From Rhabditoides inermis (Eukaryota > Nematoda > Chromadorea > Rhabditida > Rhabditidae): a stretch of DNA of 64,000 nt. Under the pieces are notes generated by a model. That model was given only the letters and a program-made list of their open reading frames with translations. It was not told the DNA's origin and did not search any database. The position numbers and the translations under genes are program-made. Location of the stretch: contig CAWZYM010000167.1 in the NCBI GenBank assembly GCA_963966185.1, positions 62,001 to 126,000 on the forward strand, written 5' to 3'. Of the stretch, positions 12,229 through 24,429 are shown one piece after another (the first letter of the stretch is position 1; each line of letters starts with the position of its first letter).

Positions 12229-14260
12229 TAATAATGTTTCTGTCAAACTATCCATGTTTTCAGGGGTCAGTTTCTTCTTCGCGTCGAGGACACTGATCGC
12301 ACCCGCTTCGTCGAGGGTAGCGAGGAGAACGTGAGTGCTATTTGATTATTCATTGTTTATTTGTAAATCATGTAATTATGTATTGTAGATGCAAAGCGTT
12401 CTAGCCCCCACTACGGTCTTTCACCGGACGAGGGACCGAAACAGGTGAGTGTACTACTGTTTTCTATTTACCGTATCCATCACAGGTTACAGGGCGGTCC
12501 TGTTGGTCCCTATCGTCAGTCGGTGCGCTTACCGATCTACACAGAACACATGGAGCGACTCATCGACTCTGGACACGCGTACAGGTGCTTCTGCACTGAA
12601 CAGCTGGGTACTGTACTTGCCCATACCGTATACCAACCAGTTCCGATTACCGTACACCTTGCAGCGCCTGGACCTGTTGCGCAAGGAGGCACTGCGGCAG
12701 AACGCTATTCCCAAGTACGACGGCCGTTGAAGGTACACGCATTTTCTCGTTGTTCTGAATTTTATCATCTGTATTTGACATGAATACAAATGTTGTTGTT
12801 GTTTTAAATTTGATCTTTTGAATTTGACATGAATGAACGTCAGTTCAGTTCTACTGTAAGTGTAAGCAAGTCTCCTGCTTTGCCAGACGCATCTCGACCG
12901 AGGAGGGTGGGAGACGTGCGGCGGCCGGTGAAGCACACGTGGTGCGCTTCAAACTCGACATGAACAACGTCGGATTCGAGGTGGGCGGGGCTTGGGAGGT
13001 TGTGTTATCTTACTGTACCTGTATGATTGTCACTCTAATGTGATGTTTGAGGACCGTGTGTATGGCCTAGTGTCGCAGACATTGGATGAGAGTGATTTCG
13101 TGCTCGTCAAATCGGATGGTTTCCCCACATACCACTTTGCCAGCGTCGTCGACGACAGGTGACATCATCATGATAATTGCTTATGTCGTTTTGTTTTGTA
13201 CACCTTTTTCCACAACTCACCGTCACCCGTTTGCAGGAACATGCGCATTTCTCACGTGATTCGCGGTATGGAGTGGCTCTCATCCACAGGAAAACACGTC
13301 ATACTATACAAGTGGGTTCGTCGTCCTCGTTCAGAGTTATTGTTGACTAATTTGGTTGTTCTGGTATCACTTTATGTATGGAAGTTGTAACATGCATTAT
13401 TTGATGTGTGGCAAAGTGGGTGAATCATATTGTGAGCATGTTTATGAGCATGTAATCACATTGTGAGCATTGTGAATGCATGTGTTTGAGGGCGTTTGGC
13501 TGGCCGTCTCCTTCGTGGGTGCACCTTCCACTGATGACTCGCGACGGGAAGCGCAAGCTGTCCAAGCGAGACGCCGACGCCTTCGCCCACCACTACAACG
13601 ACCGGCTCGGCGCCCTTCCAGAGGCGGTCCTCAACTTCCTGGTATGCTAATCATCATTTTTTTTTTGGTTTATGCTACAATAGAGGTTCAAAAACCTATT
13701 GAAATTATTGGTTTAAACTGAACATCATCTAAAATATTTGCGAAACGTATATCGGAAGGAGGAACCTACAGGTGAGTGAGCGGTGGAGTGTGAATTGTAT
13801 AGTGAGTGAGTGATAGTATGAGATGTGGAGGATGTTCAAATTCAGCATACCGGTTACGGTAGTAAGGATTGAACGTGTTATCTATTGTGATAGGTAAACT
13901 GTGCATTTTTTTCAGTTAGTTGAAGAATTTATATTAAATATGAATGTGTTCATTCACAGCTGTTTTTTTTTGTTTATCAGCCTGATTCCGACATACAATG
14001 TTATAGCATGATGGGTTATCTGGTAGCACACACAATCCTACAATGGGGAATTGGGGCTCCTTGGCTGGAACAGTGCGGCGCAAGTCCTGGCTGTTCATGG
14101 TAGATGGGCGTGAACATCGCGAAGTGACCAGTTCCGGATGCGAGGGCGTGGTAGAAGATCTTGAAAGACTGCCGCCGCCGATGGTAGGGCTCTCAGAGGG
14201 TGAGAGTGGGTTCACGCACCCCACCGGATGGTAGTGGAATTCGGCAGAACAATTGCCCGC

Positions 14261-14338
14261 GAGGGGCGAGGGGAATCGAACCACCGACCGTGCGCTTAGC
14301 AAGTTGCGACGCTATCCACTTGGCCAACCCGGCCCCTC
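14261..14338 (-). repeat. tRNA-like SINE head in an EARS2 intron
   Basis: On the minus strand an A box (TTGGCCAAGTGG) and B box (GGTTCGATTCC) sit at tRNA spacing, and GGGGC/GCCCC ends can pair. The anticodon stem does not pair, so this is not a working tRNA gene. The body probably runs on to about 13980. Confidence 0.5.
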
Positions 14339-14462
14339 ATTCACAGCAAGAGAGAATTAATGAGAAATTAAGATTCTATGTTGAAAGTTGTTTTTGAAAT
14401 ATTGATTGATTGCTTATAGTTGGACGAGGAGAGTCTGCAGCAGTATTCTCGGATGGCATTAT

Positions 14463-16536
14463 AAGATGCCGACCCGGACAGGCTGTATGGGATGATAGTG
14501 GAGAGGGTGCGGAGGGATATGCCGACAGTGCAGGAGGAGGTGAGAGGGAAGGGACGGATGGAGGGGAGAGGGGAGAGAGTAGGAGGGTGCTGGCGTTGCG
14601 AGCTGCCGACCCGGACAGGCTGTATGGGATGATAGTGGAGAGGGTGCGGAGGGATATGCCGACAGTGCAGGAGGAGGTGAGAGGGAAGGGACGGATGGAG
14701 GGGAGAGGGGAGAGAGTAGGAGGGTGCTGGCGTTGCGAGCTGCCGACCCGGACAGGCTGTATGGGATGATAGTGGAGAGGGTGCGGAGGGATATGCCGAC
14801 AGTGCAGGAGGAGGTGAGAGGGAAGGGACGGATGGAGGGGAGAGGGGAGAGAGTAGGAGAGTGCTGGCGTTGCGAGCTGCCCACCCGGACAGGCTGTATG
14901 GGATGGTAGTGGAGGGGGTGCGGAGGGATATGCCGACAGTGCAGGAGGAGGTGAGAGGGAAGGGACGGATGGAGGGGAGGGGGGAGAGAGTAGGAGGGTG
15001 CTGGCGTTGCGAGCTGCCGACCCGGACAGGCTGTATGGGATGATAGTGGAGAGGGTGCGGAGGGATATGCCGACAGTGCAGGAGGAGGTGAGAGGGAAGG
15101 GACGGATGGAGGGGAGAGGGGAGAGAGTAGGAGGGTGCTGGCGTTGCGAGCTGCCGACCCGGACAGGCTGTATGGGATGGTAGTGGAGGGGGTGCGGAGG
15201 GATATGCCGACAGTGCAGGAGGAGGTGAGAGGGAAGGGACGGATGGAGGGGAGAGGGGAGAGAGTAGGAGGGTGCTGGCGTTGCGAGCTGCCGACCCGGA
15301 CAGGCTGTATGGGATGATAGTGGGGAGGGTGCGGAGGGATATGCCGACAGTGCAGGAGGAGGTGAGAGGGAAGGGACGGATGGAGGGGAGAGGGGAGAGA
15401 GTAGGAGGGTGCTGGCGTTGCGAGCTGCCGACCCGGACAGGCTGTATGGGATGATAGTGGGGAGGGTGCGGAGGGATATGCCGACAGTGCAGGAGGAGGT
15501 GAGAGGGAAGGGACGGATGGAGGGGAGAGGGGAGAGAGTAGGAGGGTGCTGGCGTTGCGAGCTGCCGACCCGGACAGGCTGTATGGGATGATAGTGGAGA
15601 GGGTGCGGAGGGATATGCCGACAGTGCAGGAGGAGGTGAGAGGGAAGGGACGGATGGAGGGGAGAGGGGAGAGAGTAGGAGGGTGCTGGCGTTGCGAGCT
15701 GCCGACCCGGACAGGCTGTATGGGATGATAGTGGAGAGGGTGCGGAGGGATATGCCGACAGTGCAGGAGGAGGTGAGAGGGAAGAGATGGGTGGAGGGGA
15801 GAGGGGAGAGAGTAGGAGGGTGCTGGCGTTGCGAGCTGCCGACCCGGACAGGCTGTATGGGATGATAGTGGAGAGGGTGCGGAGGGATATGCCGACAGTG
15901 CAGGAGGAGGTGAGAGGGAAGGGACGGATGGAGGGGAGAGGGGAGAGAGTAGGAGGGTGCTGGCGTTGCGAGCTGCCGACCCGGACAGGCTGTATGGGAT
16001 GATAGTGGGGAGGGTGCGGAGGGATATGCCGACAGTGCAGGAGGAGGTGAGAGGGAAGGGACGGATGGAGGGGAGAGGGGAGAGAGTAGGAGGGTGCTGG
16101 CGTTGCGAGCTGCCGACCCGGACAGGCTGTATGGGATGATAGTGGAGAGGGTGCGGAGGGATATGCCGACAGTGCAGGAGGAGGTGAGAGGGAAGGGACG
16201 GATGGAGGGGAGAGGGGAGAGAGTAGGAGGGTGCTGGCGTTGCGAGCTGCCGACCCGGACAGGCTGTATGGGATGATAGTGGAGAGGGTGCGGAGGGATA
16301 TGCCGACAGTGCAGGAGGAGGTGAGAGGGAAGGGACGGATGGAGGGGAGAGGGGAGAGAGTAGGAGGGTGCTGGCGTTGCGAGCTGCCGACCCTGACAGG
16401 CTGTATGGGATGATAGTGGAGAGGGTGCGGAGGGATATGCCGACAGTGCAGGAGGAGGTGAGAGGGAAGGGACGGATGGAGGGGAGAGGGGAGAGAGTAG
16501 GAGAGTGCTGGCGTTGCGAGCTGCCGACCCTGACAG
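14463..16536. repeat. 137-bp minisatellite, about 15 copies, built from an EARS2 exon tail plus splice donor
   Basis: Each unit contains coding sequence for ADPDRLYGMIVERVRRDMPT then VQEE, followed by the donor GTGAGAGG and about 60 bp of purine-rich intron. The first unit is continuous with the EARS2 exon that starts at 14420. Copies are over 95% identical. Some carry small changes (GGAGGG in place of GAGAGG; AGATGGG near 15785). The unit length is 2 modulo 3, so the frame rotates. The long open frames on either strand are by-products of this periodicity. Confidence 0.9.
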
Positions 16537-17248
16537 GCTGGGGGATGTGGAGCGGGTGCGGAGAACGTTTTCAATTTTAATATATTGTGTTACAGATATT
16601 CCGCTTGCGCTGGTCGATTTTTACAGCTTACAGCTACTGAGAGAACAATGGTGAGTTACATGCCCTTTTCTATATGAGACAGAGATACGTTATTGCTATA
16701 GCAAAATGCATTATATGGGCGCTTGACGTATGCCGGAAAAATAGTTTGGCGGTGGTCTCGTCAACATTGGCAGGTGTTTACCACTTAGATTAATCAAATG
16801 TATGCGTTTTGCGGGCATTTAGAAATTCGCACCACCATTTTCCTGATGGCCCGTTTGACAGATAAAGTTGAGATTCGAAACCCGTTTCTTTCTTAACATC
16901 AGTCAAAATCAGAAACAATATATTTTACGATGCTCTGTTCTATAGTTTGCAAATCACTCAGCCGCCGCACGCGCCCATCGAGCACACGACACTACGTCTG
17001 TGCTCTCTTTGTTCTAGTACTCTCTCAGCTCACTCAGCGACAGTCTCTTTACCACGGCGAGGAGACGGCGCATTCTAGTCACAGGTCGCGACTTTAACTT
17101 CTCTTTTTCAGGTACACTACATGCATGCTGGGAAAGGTGAAGACGAGTCGGGAGTGACACTCAACTCACGCACACAGAAGAGCTCGCAGCCATCATGCTG
17201 CTCGTGACGGCCGGAGTGCTTGGTGCTCCAGCCGAAGGCCATTGGTGA

Positions 17249-17301
<53 letters not shown>
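17249..17301. repeat. (CT)n microsatellite
   Basis: Pure CT run. The surrounding 16651-17498 contains no supported exon apart from a possible in-frame stretch near 17160-17248 (HTEELAAIMLLVTAGVLG) that could be a terminal EARS2 exon. Confidence 0.9.
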
Positions 17302-17302
<1 letters not shown>

Positions 17303-17498
17303 TATTAATCTATAACCCGCATGTATACCCAGTAAGTAAACGGATAGACACATACTGGTGATTTCAAATGACACGTGAATAACGGTTGCAAGTGGAGAAG
17401 TGATGTGTGCAATTTATTGTCAATTAATTAAATTATCATGTCACAATCAAATGCCACTACATAAGGTCTAATATATTACAATAATGACTACAATCGTT

Positions 17499-17875
17499 CT
17501 ATGAACAGGAAGCAGTTGCATCGGCAAGCACCGTATTCAATTCGTTCAGAAATGTTGCTCGATTGGTTCGCGTAGACAGCTTTTTGTCCACCTCTCGCGC
17601 CATTAAAATATTGTTGGTGACTTTGTCGATGATTTGATGTAATCCGTCATTTTTCTGTAACAGTTGTATAACTCTAATATATTTGAGAGTGGGCATGCCT
17701 TTTGTTGAATATGTGCGAGCATGACGTCATCAATGATCCCTACTTTGTTCATATCGTTTACGAGCTGCTCACTGAGATCTGAAAATAAGTCGGCTAGTAT
17801 GTTTGTGTATTTGATGTTTTTGTGTACCGTCGATTTGGGCCGGCTGATTTCGTGTTCGTTCTTTTCGCTGTGCAC
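17499..17875 (-). pseudogene. Unrecognised helical ORF with one frame change
   Basis: A TATAAAAGG box lies at about 17889-17897 upstream on the minus strand. The ORF starts at 17875 (MHSEKNEHE), continues through DLSEQLVNDMNKVGIIDDVM, and then changes frame near 17690 into KYIRVIQLLQKNDGLHQIID and on to a stop at 17499. Read across the change it would be about 125 residues, mostly alpha-helical and charged. The spacing of hydrophobic residues resembles death-fold (CARD) helices, but that is only an impression. It may instead be two short proteins or an unseen small intron. Confidence 0.35.
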
Positions 17876-18221
17876 TGTTGAAAGCTCCTTTTATAAACCG
17901 AGCTCGCACGCCATCAAAATGGATCTCTTTGTGAGTATTCGTTTCTTAATGTTAGTTATGAAATGAAGAAAAGACAATAACGAACTGTACCGTTGAATCT
18001 TAGTGCAAGGCCGCTTTTGAGAGAGATGCATGTAATAAAATAGGTGTAAAAGTTTTCATCCTAAATTTTTTTATGTTTAAGCAATAATCTCTATAACAGT
18101 ACTTGTCGATATGTAGGTAATGAGACTGTAGTAGGAAGTGCGTGTGCTGGAGTAGTTCTTGGGGAACTTGTCGCATATGCCGATTTGATTTTTTCCGGAG
18201 TCTAAGTTGTTCGAAAAGCTA

Positions 18222-18458
18222 TTAGTCACATATCTTTATAAAAAGTGCTAGTGTGTTTGTTCGAGTAGTTTCTTTATCGCTCGCTAGATAGTTAATGGCG
18301 AGAGGCGATTGAGTTAAAATGACGATGTAATTAAATTTTACCCAGATTCTTTTGTGTTTATCATAGAACATAGCTCCTTTCAAAGATAATGTCGTTTTCC
18401 ATGTTTTTTTGTTTGGATTAGTTCCTTGAACGACAGCGAATGCTTTAAAGTTATCCAT
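18222..18458 (-). CDS. Hypothetical ORF (78 aa)
   Basis: AT-rich ORF beginning MDNFKAFAVVQG, lysine/threonine-rich, with no recognisable domain. It could be a further exon of the gene at 18490-19038, but no in-frame GT-AG junction links them. Confidence 0.3.
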   Translation of the reverse strand: MDNFKAFAVVQGTNPNKKTWKTTLSLKGAMFYDKHKRIWVKFNYIVILTQSPLAINYLASDKETTRTNTLALFIKICD

Positions 18459-18489
18459 TCTCTGGGTTAAATTCTGGAAAACAGTTTTG

Positions 18490-19038
18490 TCAAGGGTTTT
18501 TAGGTTTAGAATACCGTCCAGTAAGCGTGGTTGTATATTTTGTGTCGTTTACATACACCAAATACCCATTCTGTGTCATGTGTTGGTACATATTTGGATC
18601 GTATTGCCTCCTACATACAATCTGAGTAAGTTGAATTATAGTCATCTATCTCACCTCGCCGCATAGAATTCTCCGCACGTCTGCTTTTCCTCCTTGTCCT
18701 TTCGGAAACACGTTCAACATTACCTGGGATGGAAGATGTAATGTGAATTGCTTTTTTGACGTTTTGGTGAAGTCGTAAAAACTCACCCATTTAAATAAGA
18801 TTATATTCATTGTTTCCTCTGGCTGTAAATTGTGTTGATTTTCTCCGGTCGACACACATCTATTTCTATTCAGTTTTGTGACGATGACTTTGTGTCCTTT
18901 TTCCTTCTTTGCACCACTTTTCGTCGGATTCTTGCGAATCCGACTTTCTCCATCGGTAGACACATTCGCATTTCTTATAGTGATCAGTTTGCAGTTTTTC
19001 GCATATGTCTGAATTAAAACTATATTTAACATTTTCAC
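18490..19038 (-). CDS. Hypothetical three-exon gene (about 150 aa)
   Basis: Exons 18787-19038, 18655-18723 and 18490-18621 join in phase 0 with GT-AG introns and end in TGA. The product starts MKMLNIVLIQTYAKNCK (weakly hydrophobic). It is rich in Lys/Asn, contains VMLNVFPKGQGGKADVRR, and ends in a Tyr-rich segment (QNGYLVYVNDTKYT). I do not recognise the family. Base composition is much more AT-rich than the neighbours, like the ORFs on either side, so this 17.5-19.2 kb block may have a separate origin. Confidence 0.45.
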
Positions 19039-19856
19039 GTATTTTTCAGATTGACTTCAAATTTTTGTGTTAGGTCTTTGAGCTCTTTTTCTTCGGAGTC
19101 TCTTCCCGATGATTTTCTAAAGTCGGAATGAATACGGTAAAAACATTTTGACTTACAGTTGGATGGAATTTAGTAGGTCTTGAATGTTTGTTGTTCTGTC
19201 CTTTATCCACTTTCGCATTGATTTACAGTATTGTTTCGGATCTGCTTCATATCTGATGAATATTCATAGAGAATGTGTTGCATTCAAGTATTCGACAATG
19301 GCTTACTTGGTTGGGTCTTCTCCTTTCCATAGAAGCATAGCCACGAGTAGCATTCGCCATCCGCATGAATATCGATCGGTGTACTGTAAATGATTTATGT
19401 AGCCATTAATATCCGTTTCTTGGTATATGATGCATAGTGATAGTCTAAAAGTATACATTAGAACGTAAACTACTTTACCGGTTGGCTTTGCAAGTTCTTT
19501 TCGATGTAAAATTTGACGGGAGTTTTAGAGACGTCAATGTGCGGGAGATATGAATATAAAATTTCTATATATTCTCTATTCTGCAATTCGTGTTTGTTTG
19601 ATAAGTATATGGTATTTGTTCACCGAGTATAGTCTTGGATTTTTGATTTGCGAATCATAAATAATAACCTTATGTGATGTTTTCAAGTTAACATATCTAA
19701 ACCAGTAATATTATGTTTTTATGATAATATAGGTGACGGCACCGGAATAATATCCAATGATATGGAATATCCGCATCGTCCGGATGATCGATCTTGGCAT
19801 CCTCACTTCGCGAATGCACAAGTAACTGCAATTTTTTTAAAAAAAAAGTTCTTGTA

Positions 19857-20605
19857 TCATTTCTCACAATAGAAGCGAGGCTGGAAATGGTTTTGTTGTC
19901 TTTCTGAAATAGTTTGTATTATAATAGCTCGTCTTCTAACAATATAAAATTTACATTGGGGGTGGCTGCAAATTTTTCTTTTCCTTTTTTCAATAAGTTG
20001 AGAGCAACCTTTCTTTCCTTCGTGTTCAACTGGAAATGTTTGGTTATTTTTATATGTACAGATAACTAGTGTCTCATTTAGCTCCGAAGCTGGATATGAG
20101 TGAACGGAGTTCACTCTTTATGTTCTTACCTTTGGTTCGTCTTCATTGCTAGTGTTGTCAGAGTCATCATCAGATGACGAATCACTGTCGTCTTTATTTC
20201 CCTTTTTCGGCTTTGATTTCCGTTTCTTCTCCTTTTTACCCTTGCCGCCTCCGCATCGTATGAATTCAGTTCCATTGACAAGACCGGGTGCGATGAATAC
20301 TACACAACGTGAAATATGCGTTTCAAAATTGCATACTCACTCATAAACAGCAAAGTTCTGAAGATGTCCTTTTGTGTGTATGACATGTCCAGTGTGAGCG
20401 TATTATTCTAGAAATAATTTCAGTGCCACGCATGATGTGATGTGGCGCACAAGTGTACCTTCTTCTGCTCCACACTGTCGCTGTTCACCAATCGATCGCC
20501 CGCCGCCGTCGAAGCAGCAACCACCCCGCCTCTCTGAAACACGGGTGCGTCAGCCCTCAATCGTCTCAACCCACCATCACCTCTCCCACCGTTTCATCTC
20601 TATCC

Positions 20606-20686
<81 letters not shown>

Positions 20687-20699
20687 TTCTCTCTCACTC

Positions 20700-20745
<46 letters not shown>

Positions 20746-22494
20746 CCTCCCTCCCTCCCTCCCTCCCTCCCTCCCTCCCTCCCTCCCTCCCTCCCTGTCT
20801 CTCTCTCTCTCTTCTCTCCCCCTATTTATGTATCTCTCTTTCTCATCCACTCACCTTGCAGTAGTTGTTCTTGCTGGATGCGATCAACTCGGGTGCTTGC
20901 TTGTGTAGCTCCGGCCTCGTCTCTGCCACCGCCTCTCCTCTCGCGAACTCCACATTTCCACTCGCCTTTCCTCCCATCTGCAGGTATGAAGTGAGTATCT
21001 ACTGTCCGTTGTCATCTTGCCTTATAGGATGCCGACCGCTTCTTCTGCTCTCGCTCTCGTTTCTGTGCCACATCCGCGTTGTCCTACCAAGTAGTGAGGT
21101 GAGTAACCATTGACTCCATTGTTCATTACCTTGCGTGGTGTCTTGGCGCGCTTCGATCGGTCCTTGATGAACTCTGCGAGTGCATGTAGTGCGACCGAGT
21201 CAGGTGACATCTGCAACACATATATCCACCCTTCTCATCCCTCGCACCTTCCGAGTAAAGCGCTTTCTCTGGCGGCGGTAGCCTCGGGTCTCAAACGGCG
21301 CCGCACTCTCGGTCCGATTCTGAAACCAGACCGTACTATCGACTTCCACTGCGTGTATGTTTCAGTTTGTCCTTTGATGAGGTGCGAGTAGGACTGCTCA
21401 CCTCCACTTGGTCGTCTTCGGGCATCGACAGCAGCATTCCCCTGGCCTTCCTATCTCGGAGGGGGCTCCACGGGTTGTAGTGGTTGTGGGGGTTGTTCTC
21501 CGAGCCCTAATGCGGTTGAATGAGAAGCGAACTGACACAAGAGAGTAGAAGATATCTAGACGCTCACTTGATGAATCAGCAGCAGTTTGTGACGCCTCGC
21601 CTTCCGCGCAGTCGGCCTCTCGAAGCCATCTCCGTCAATGAGCGCCGGCGCCTTTTTGAATCTCTGTGGCTGTCTTGCCCGCACTCCGACGGCGATAGCA
21701 GACTTCTGAAAAGGTAAAGGGTGGAGCGAATTGAGACGAGAGTGTGATGATGCCCATTGTCCGAGAGTGTACGCACGATGTCATCGCCTCTAATGCGCAT
21801 CATCGTATTGTTTCTGCGGCGGCGAGCCGCCTGACTGCGTCTCTTCTCCATCCGCTGGCCGACCACCAATCCGCCCTTGCCTCGCTGCCACTCCACCGGA
21901 CACTGAAATGAAGATGAGGGGAAGGGAGGCTGACGGAAGAGTGACATTACCTTGTCACTAGAGACCCGGATTCGCTTCTGCTTTCTCTTGGCGCTCGACC
22001 TCTTCTCCTCCCTCTCGAACACCTCCTTCTCCTTGTAGAAGAAGTTGATCTGGCCGATCTGAAATGGGAAATGGAGATCCATCGCAACACCGTTCCCACC
22101 TTCTTGGTATGTCTCATGATTCTGAAGCATCTCTGCTCCTTGTCCTTCTTCCTCTCCTTCTCCTGCACCTGCTCCCTCTTCTTCTCCTGCTCCTTCTCCT
22201 TCTCCTTGGGGTCCTCAGAGACGTCGGCTTTGGTGGCGGGACGACTGCACACGTCCTTCGGGCGGGCAGCGAGACACACCGTGGCCGCCTGGAAGGGGGA
22301 GAGTGGGCAGTCGAGAGATATCGATCGATACTCGATCGATACTCGATCGCTCCTCACCGTGTGTTCGTTGTGTGTCTTGCTGTCGCCGTCGGACATGTCG
22401 CCGCCACAGACGTCCCCCACCTCGACCTTGTTCTCCTGCATTGTACCATTGATGAAGGGACACGGACACAGGGACAAGAGAGAGACGGCGGGCG

Positions 22495-22533
<39 letters not shown>

Positions 22534-22591
22534 GCGGGCGTATCTACTGTCCGTTGTCATCTTGCCTTATAGGATGCCGATCTCTTCTTCT

Positions 22592-22631
<40 letters not shown>

Positions 22632-24400
22632 TCTCTCTCTCTCTCCCCCCCCCCTCCCTCCCTGTCTCTCTCTCTCTCTTCTCTCCCCCTATTTATGTAT
22701 CTCTCTTTCTCATCCACTCACCTTGCAGTAGTTGTTCTTGCTGGATGCGATCAACTCGGGTGCTTGCTTGTGTAGCTCCGGCCTCGTCTCTGTCACCGCC
22801 TCTCCTCTCGCGAACTCCACATTTCCACTCGCCTTTCCTCCCATCTGCAGGTATGAAGTGAGTATCTACTGTCCGTTGTCATCTTGCCTTATAGGATGCC
22901 GACCGCTTCTTCTGCTCTCGCTCTCGTTTCTGTGCCACATCCGCGTTGTCCTACCAAGTAGTGAGGTGAGTAACCATTGACTCCATTGTTCATTACCTTG
23001 CGTGGTGTCTTGGCGCGCTTCGATCGGTCCTTGATGAACTCTGCGAGTGCATGTAGTGCGACCGAGTCAGGTGACATCTGCAACACATATATCCACCCTT
23101 CTCATCCCTCGCACCTTCCGAGTAAAGCGCTTTCTCTGGCGGCGGTAGCCTCGGGTCTCAAACGGCGCCGCACTCTCGGTCCGATTCTGAAACCAGACCG
23201 TACTATCGACTTCCACTGCGTGTATGTTTCAGTTTGTCCTTTGATGAGGTGCGAGTAGGACTGCTCACCTCCACTTGGTCGTCTTCGGGCATCGACAGCA
23301 GCATTCCCCTGGCCTTCCTATCTCGGAGGGGGCTCCACGGGTTGTAGTGGTTGTGGGGGTTGTTCTCCGAGCCCTAATGCGGTTGAATGAGAAGCGAACT
23401 GACACAAGAGAGTAGAAGATATCTAGACGCTCACTTGATGAATCAGCAGCAGTTTGTGACGCCTCGCCTTCCGCGCAGTCGGCCTCTCGAAGCCATCTCC
23501 GTCAATGAGCGCCGGCGCTTTTTTGAATCCTTGTGGCTGTCTTGCCCGCACTCCGACGGCGATAGCAGACTTCTGAAAAGGTAAAGGGTGGAGCGAATTG
23601 AGACGAGAGTGTGATGATGCCCATTGTCCGAGAGTGTACGCACGATGTCATCGCCTCTAATGCGCATCATCGTATTGTTTCTGCGGCGGCGAGCCGCCTG
23701 ACTGCGTCTCTTCTCCATCCGCTGGCCGACCACCAATCCGCCCTTGCCTCGCTGCCACTCCACCGGACACTGAAATGAAGATGAGGCGAAGGGAGGCTGA
23801 CGGAAGAGTGACAATACCTTGTCACTAGAGACCCGGATTCGCTTCTGCTTTCTCTTGGCGCTCGACCTCTTCTCCTCCCTCTCGAACACCTCCTTCTCCT
23901 TGTAGAAGAAGTTGATCTGGCCGATCTGAAATGGGAATGGAGATCCATCGCAACACCGTTCCCACCTTCTTGGTATGTCTCATGATTCTGAAGCATCTCT
24001 GCTCCTTGTCCTTCTTCCTCTCCTTCTCCTGCACCTGCTCCCTCTTCTTCTCCTGCTCCTTCTCCTTCTCCTTGGGGTCCTCAGAGACGTCGGCTTTGGT
24101 GGCGGGACGACTGCACACGTCCTTCGGGCGGGCAGCGAGACACACCGTGGCCGCCTGGAAGGGGGAGAGTGGGCAGTCGAGAGATATCGATCGATACTCG
24201 ATCGATACTCGATCGCTCCTCACCGTGTGTTCGTTGTGTGTCTTGCTGTCGCCGTCGGACATGTCGCCGCCACAGACGTCCCCCACCTCGACCTTGTTCT
24301 CCTGCATTGTACCATTGATGAAGGGACACGGACACAGGGACAAATACCTCTCCCTCTGATAGCTTTGTACGCCGACTGAATAGCAGTCCCATGCTTCCAC
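19857..24400 (-). CDS. Lysine/arginine-rich gene of unknown function with tandemly duplicated exons
   Basis: Nine exons occur twice. Copy 2 (upstream): 24223-24301 (continuous with a possible start ATG at 24400), 23966-24154, 23818-23925, 23644-23769, 23435-23572, 23269-23373, 23115-23186, 22997-23077, 22722-22844. Copy 1: 22358-22435, 22100-22288, 21951-22058, 21777-21902, 21568-21705, 21402-21506, 21248-21319, 21130-21210, 20855-20977. Further exons: 20459-20533, 20341-20407, 20130-20299, 19857-20081 (TGA). Every duplicated exon is a multiple of three and flanked by phase-0 GT-AG introns. The repeat encodes 340 residues: an E/K-rich helix (EDPKEKEKEQEKKREQVQEK), basic runs (SSAKRKQKRIRV, RRSQAARRRRNN), and a conserved-looking NPHNHYNPWSPLRDRK. 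The tail has an S/D-rich acidic stretch (SDSSSDDDSDN) and a Cys-containing basic end. Probably nuclear or nucleic-acid binding (inference from charge). Alternatively there are two genes, the upstream copy being truncated. Confidence 0.6.
20341..20386 (-). other. Possible internal start with signal-peptide-like sequence
   Basis: An in-frame ATG at 20386 begins MSYTQKDIFRTLLFM, followed after the intron by IFIAPGLVNGT. That is a plausible secretion signal or membrane segment. If transcription began here, the last three exons would encode a separate small secreted protein of about 160 residues rather than the C-terminus of the K/R-rich gene. Confidence 0.3.
20606..20818. repeat. (CT)n and (CCCT)n microsatellite
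   Basis: Long CT run followed by CCCT repeats. It marks the downstream edge of duplicated exon copy 1. Long Ser/Leu or Arg/Glu ORFs here come only from the dinucleotide repeat. Confidence 0.95.
20780..22481. repeat. Segmental tandem duplication, copy 1
   Basis: About 1.7 kb, almost identical to about 22650-24347 at an offset of 1867 bp (1866 after a 1-bp indel near 22065/23932). The breakpoints lie in CT/GA-rich DNA at one end and just after GGGACAA at the other. Differences seen are a few substitutions only. Confidence 0.93.
22497..22670. repeat. Duplication junction with (GA)n/(CT)n and a displaced 40-bp fragment
   Basis: Between the two copies is a GA run, then a 40-bp piece (GTATCTACTGTCCGTTGTCA onward) that is also found at about 20995 and 22862, then CT repeats. 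The extra fragment suggests that the duplication arose by unequal exchange or template switching in microsatellite DNA. Confidence 0.7.
22650..24347. repeat. Segmental tandem duplication, copy 2 (promoter-proximal)
   Basis: Partner of 20780-22481. This copy is directly downstream (minus strand) of the TATA box at about 24441-24448 and so is likely the original 5' portion of the gene. Confidence 0.93.
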
Positions 24401-24429
24401 TAGGGGAAACGAATTCAGCGAGCGACCCG

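Noticed and set aside
14376..16574. 732-aa minus-strand open frame with a 137-residue period
   Set aside because: It lies exactly on the 137-bp minisatellite (three units equal 411 bp). The frame is open because the repeat lacks stops in that direction; the composition (Pro/Ser/Leu) follows from the purine-rich repeat. The plus strand of the same array carries the EARS2 exon.
17603..17875. CARD/death-fold domain
   Set aside because: Only a loose hydrophobic pattern supports it, the ORF is interrupted, and no defining residues can be checked. Kept as an unknown ORF.
21300..21360. Homeodomain-like VWFQNR string on the minus strand
   Set aside because: The reading frame that contains it does not connect to the preceding exon. 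The TTTCAG just before AATCGG makes a proper acceptor, so the W-F-Q part is intron sequence and only the downstream NRTES... is coding.
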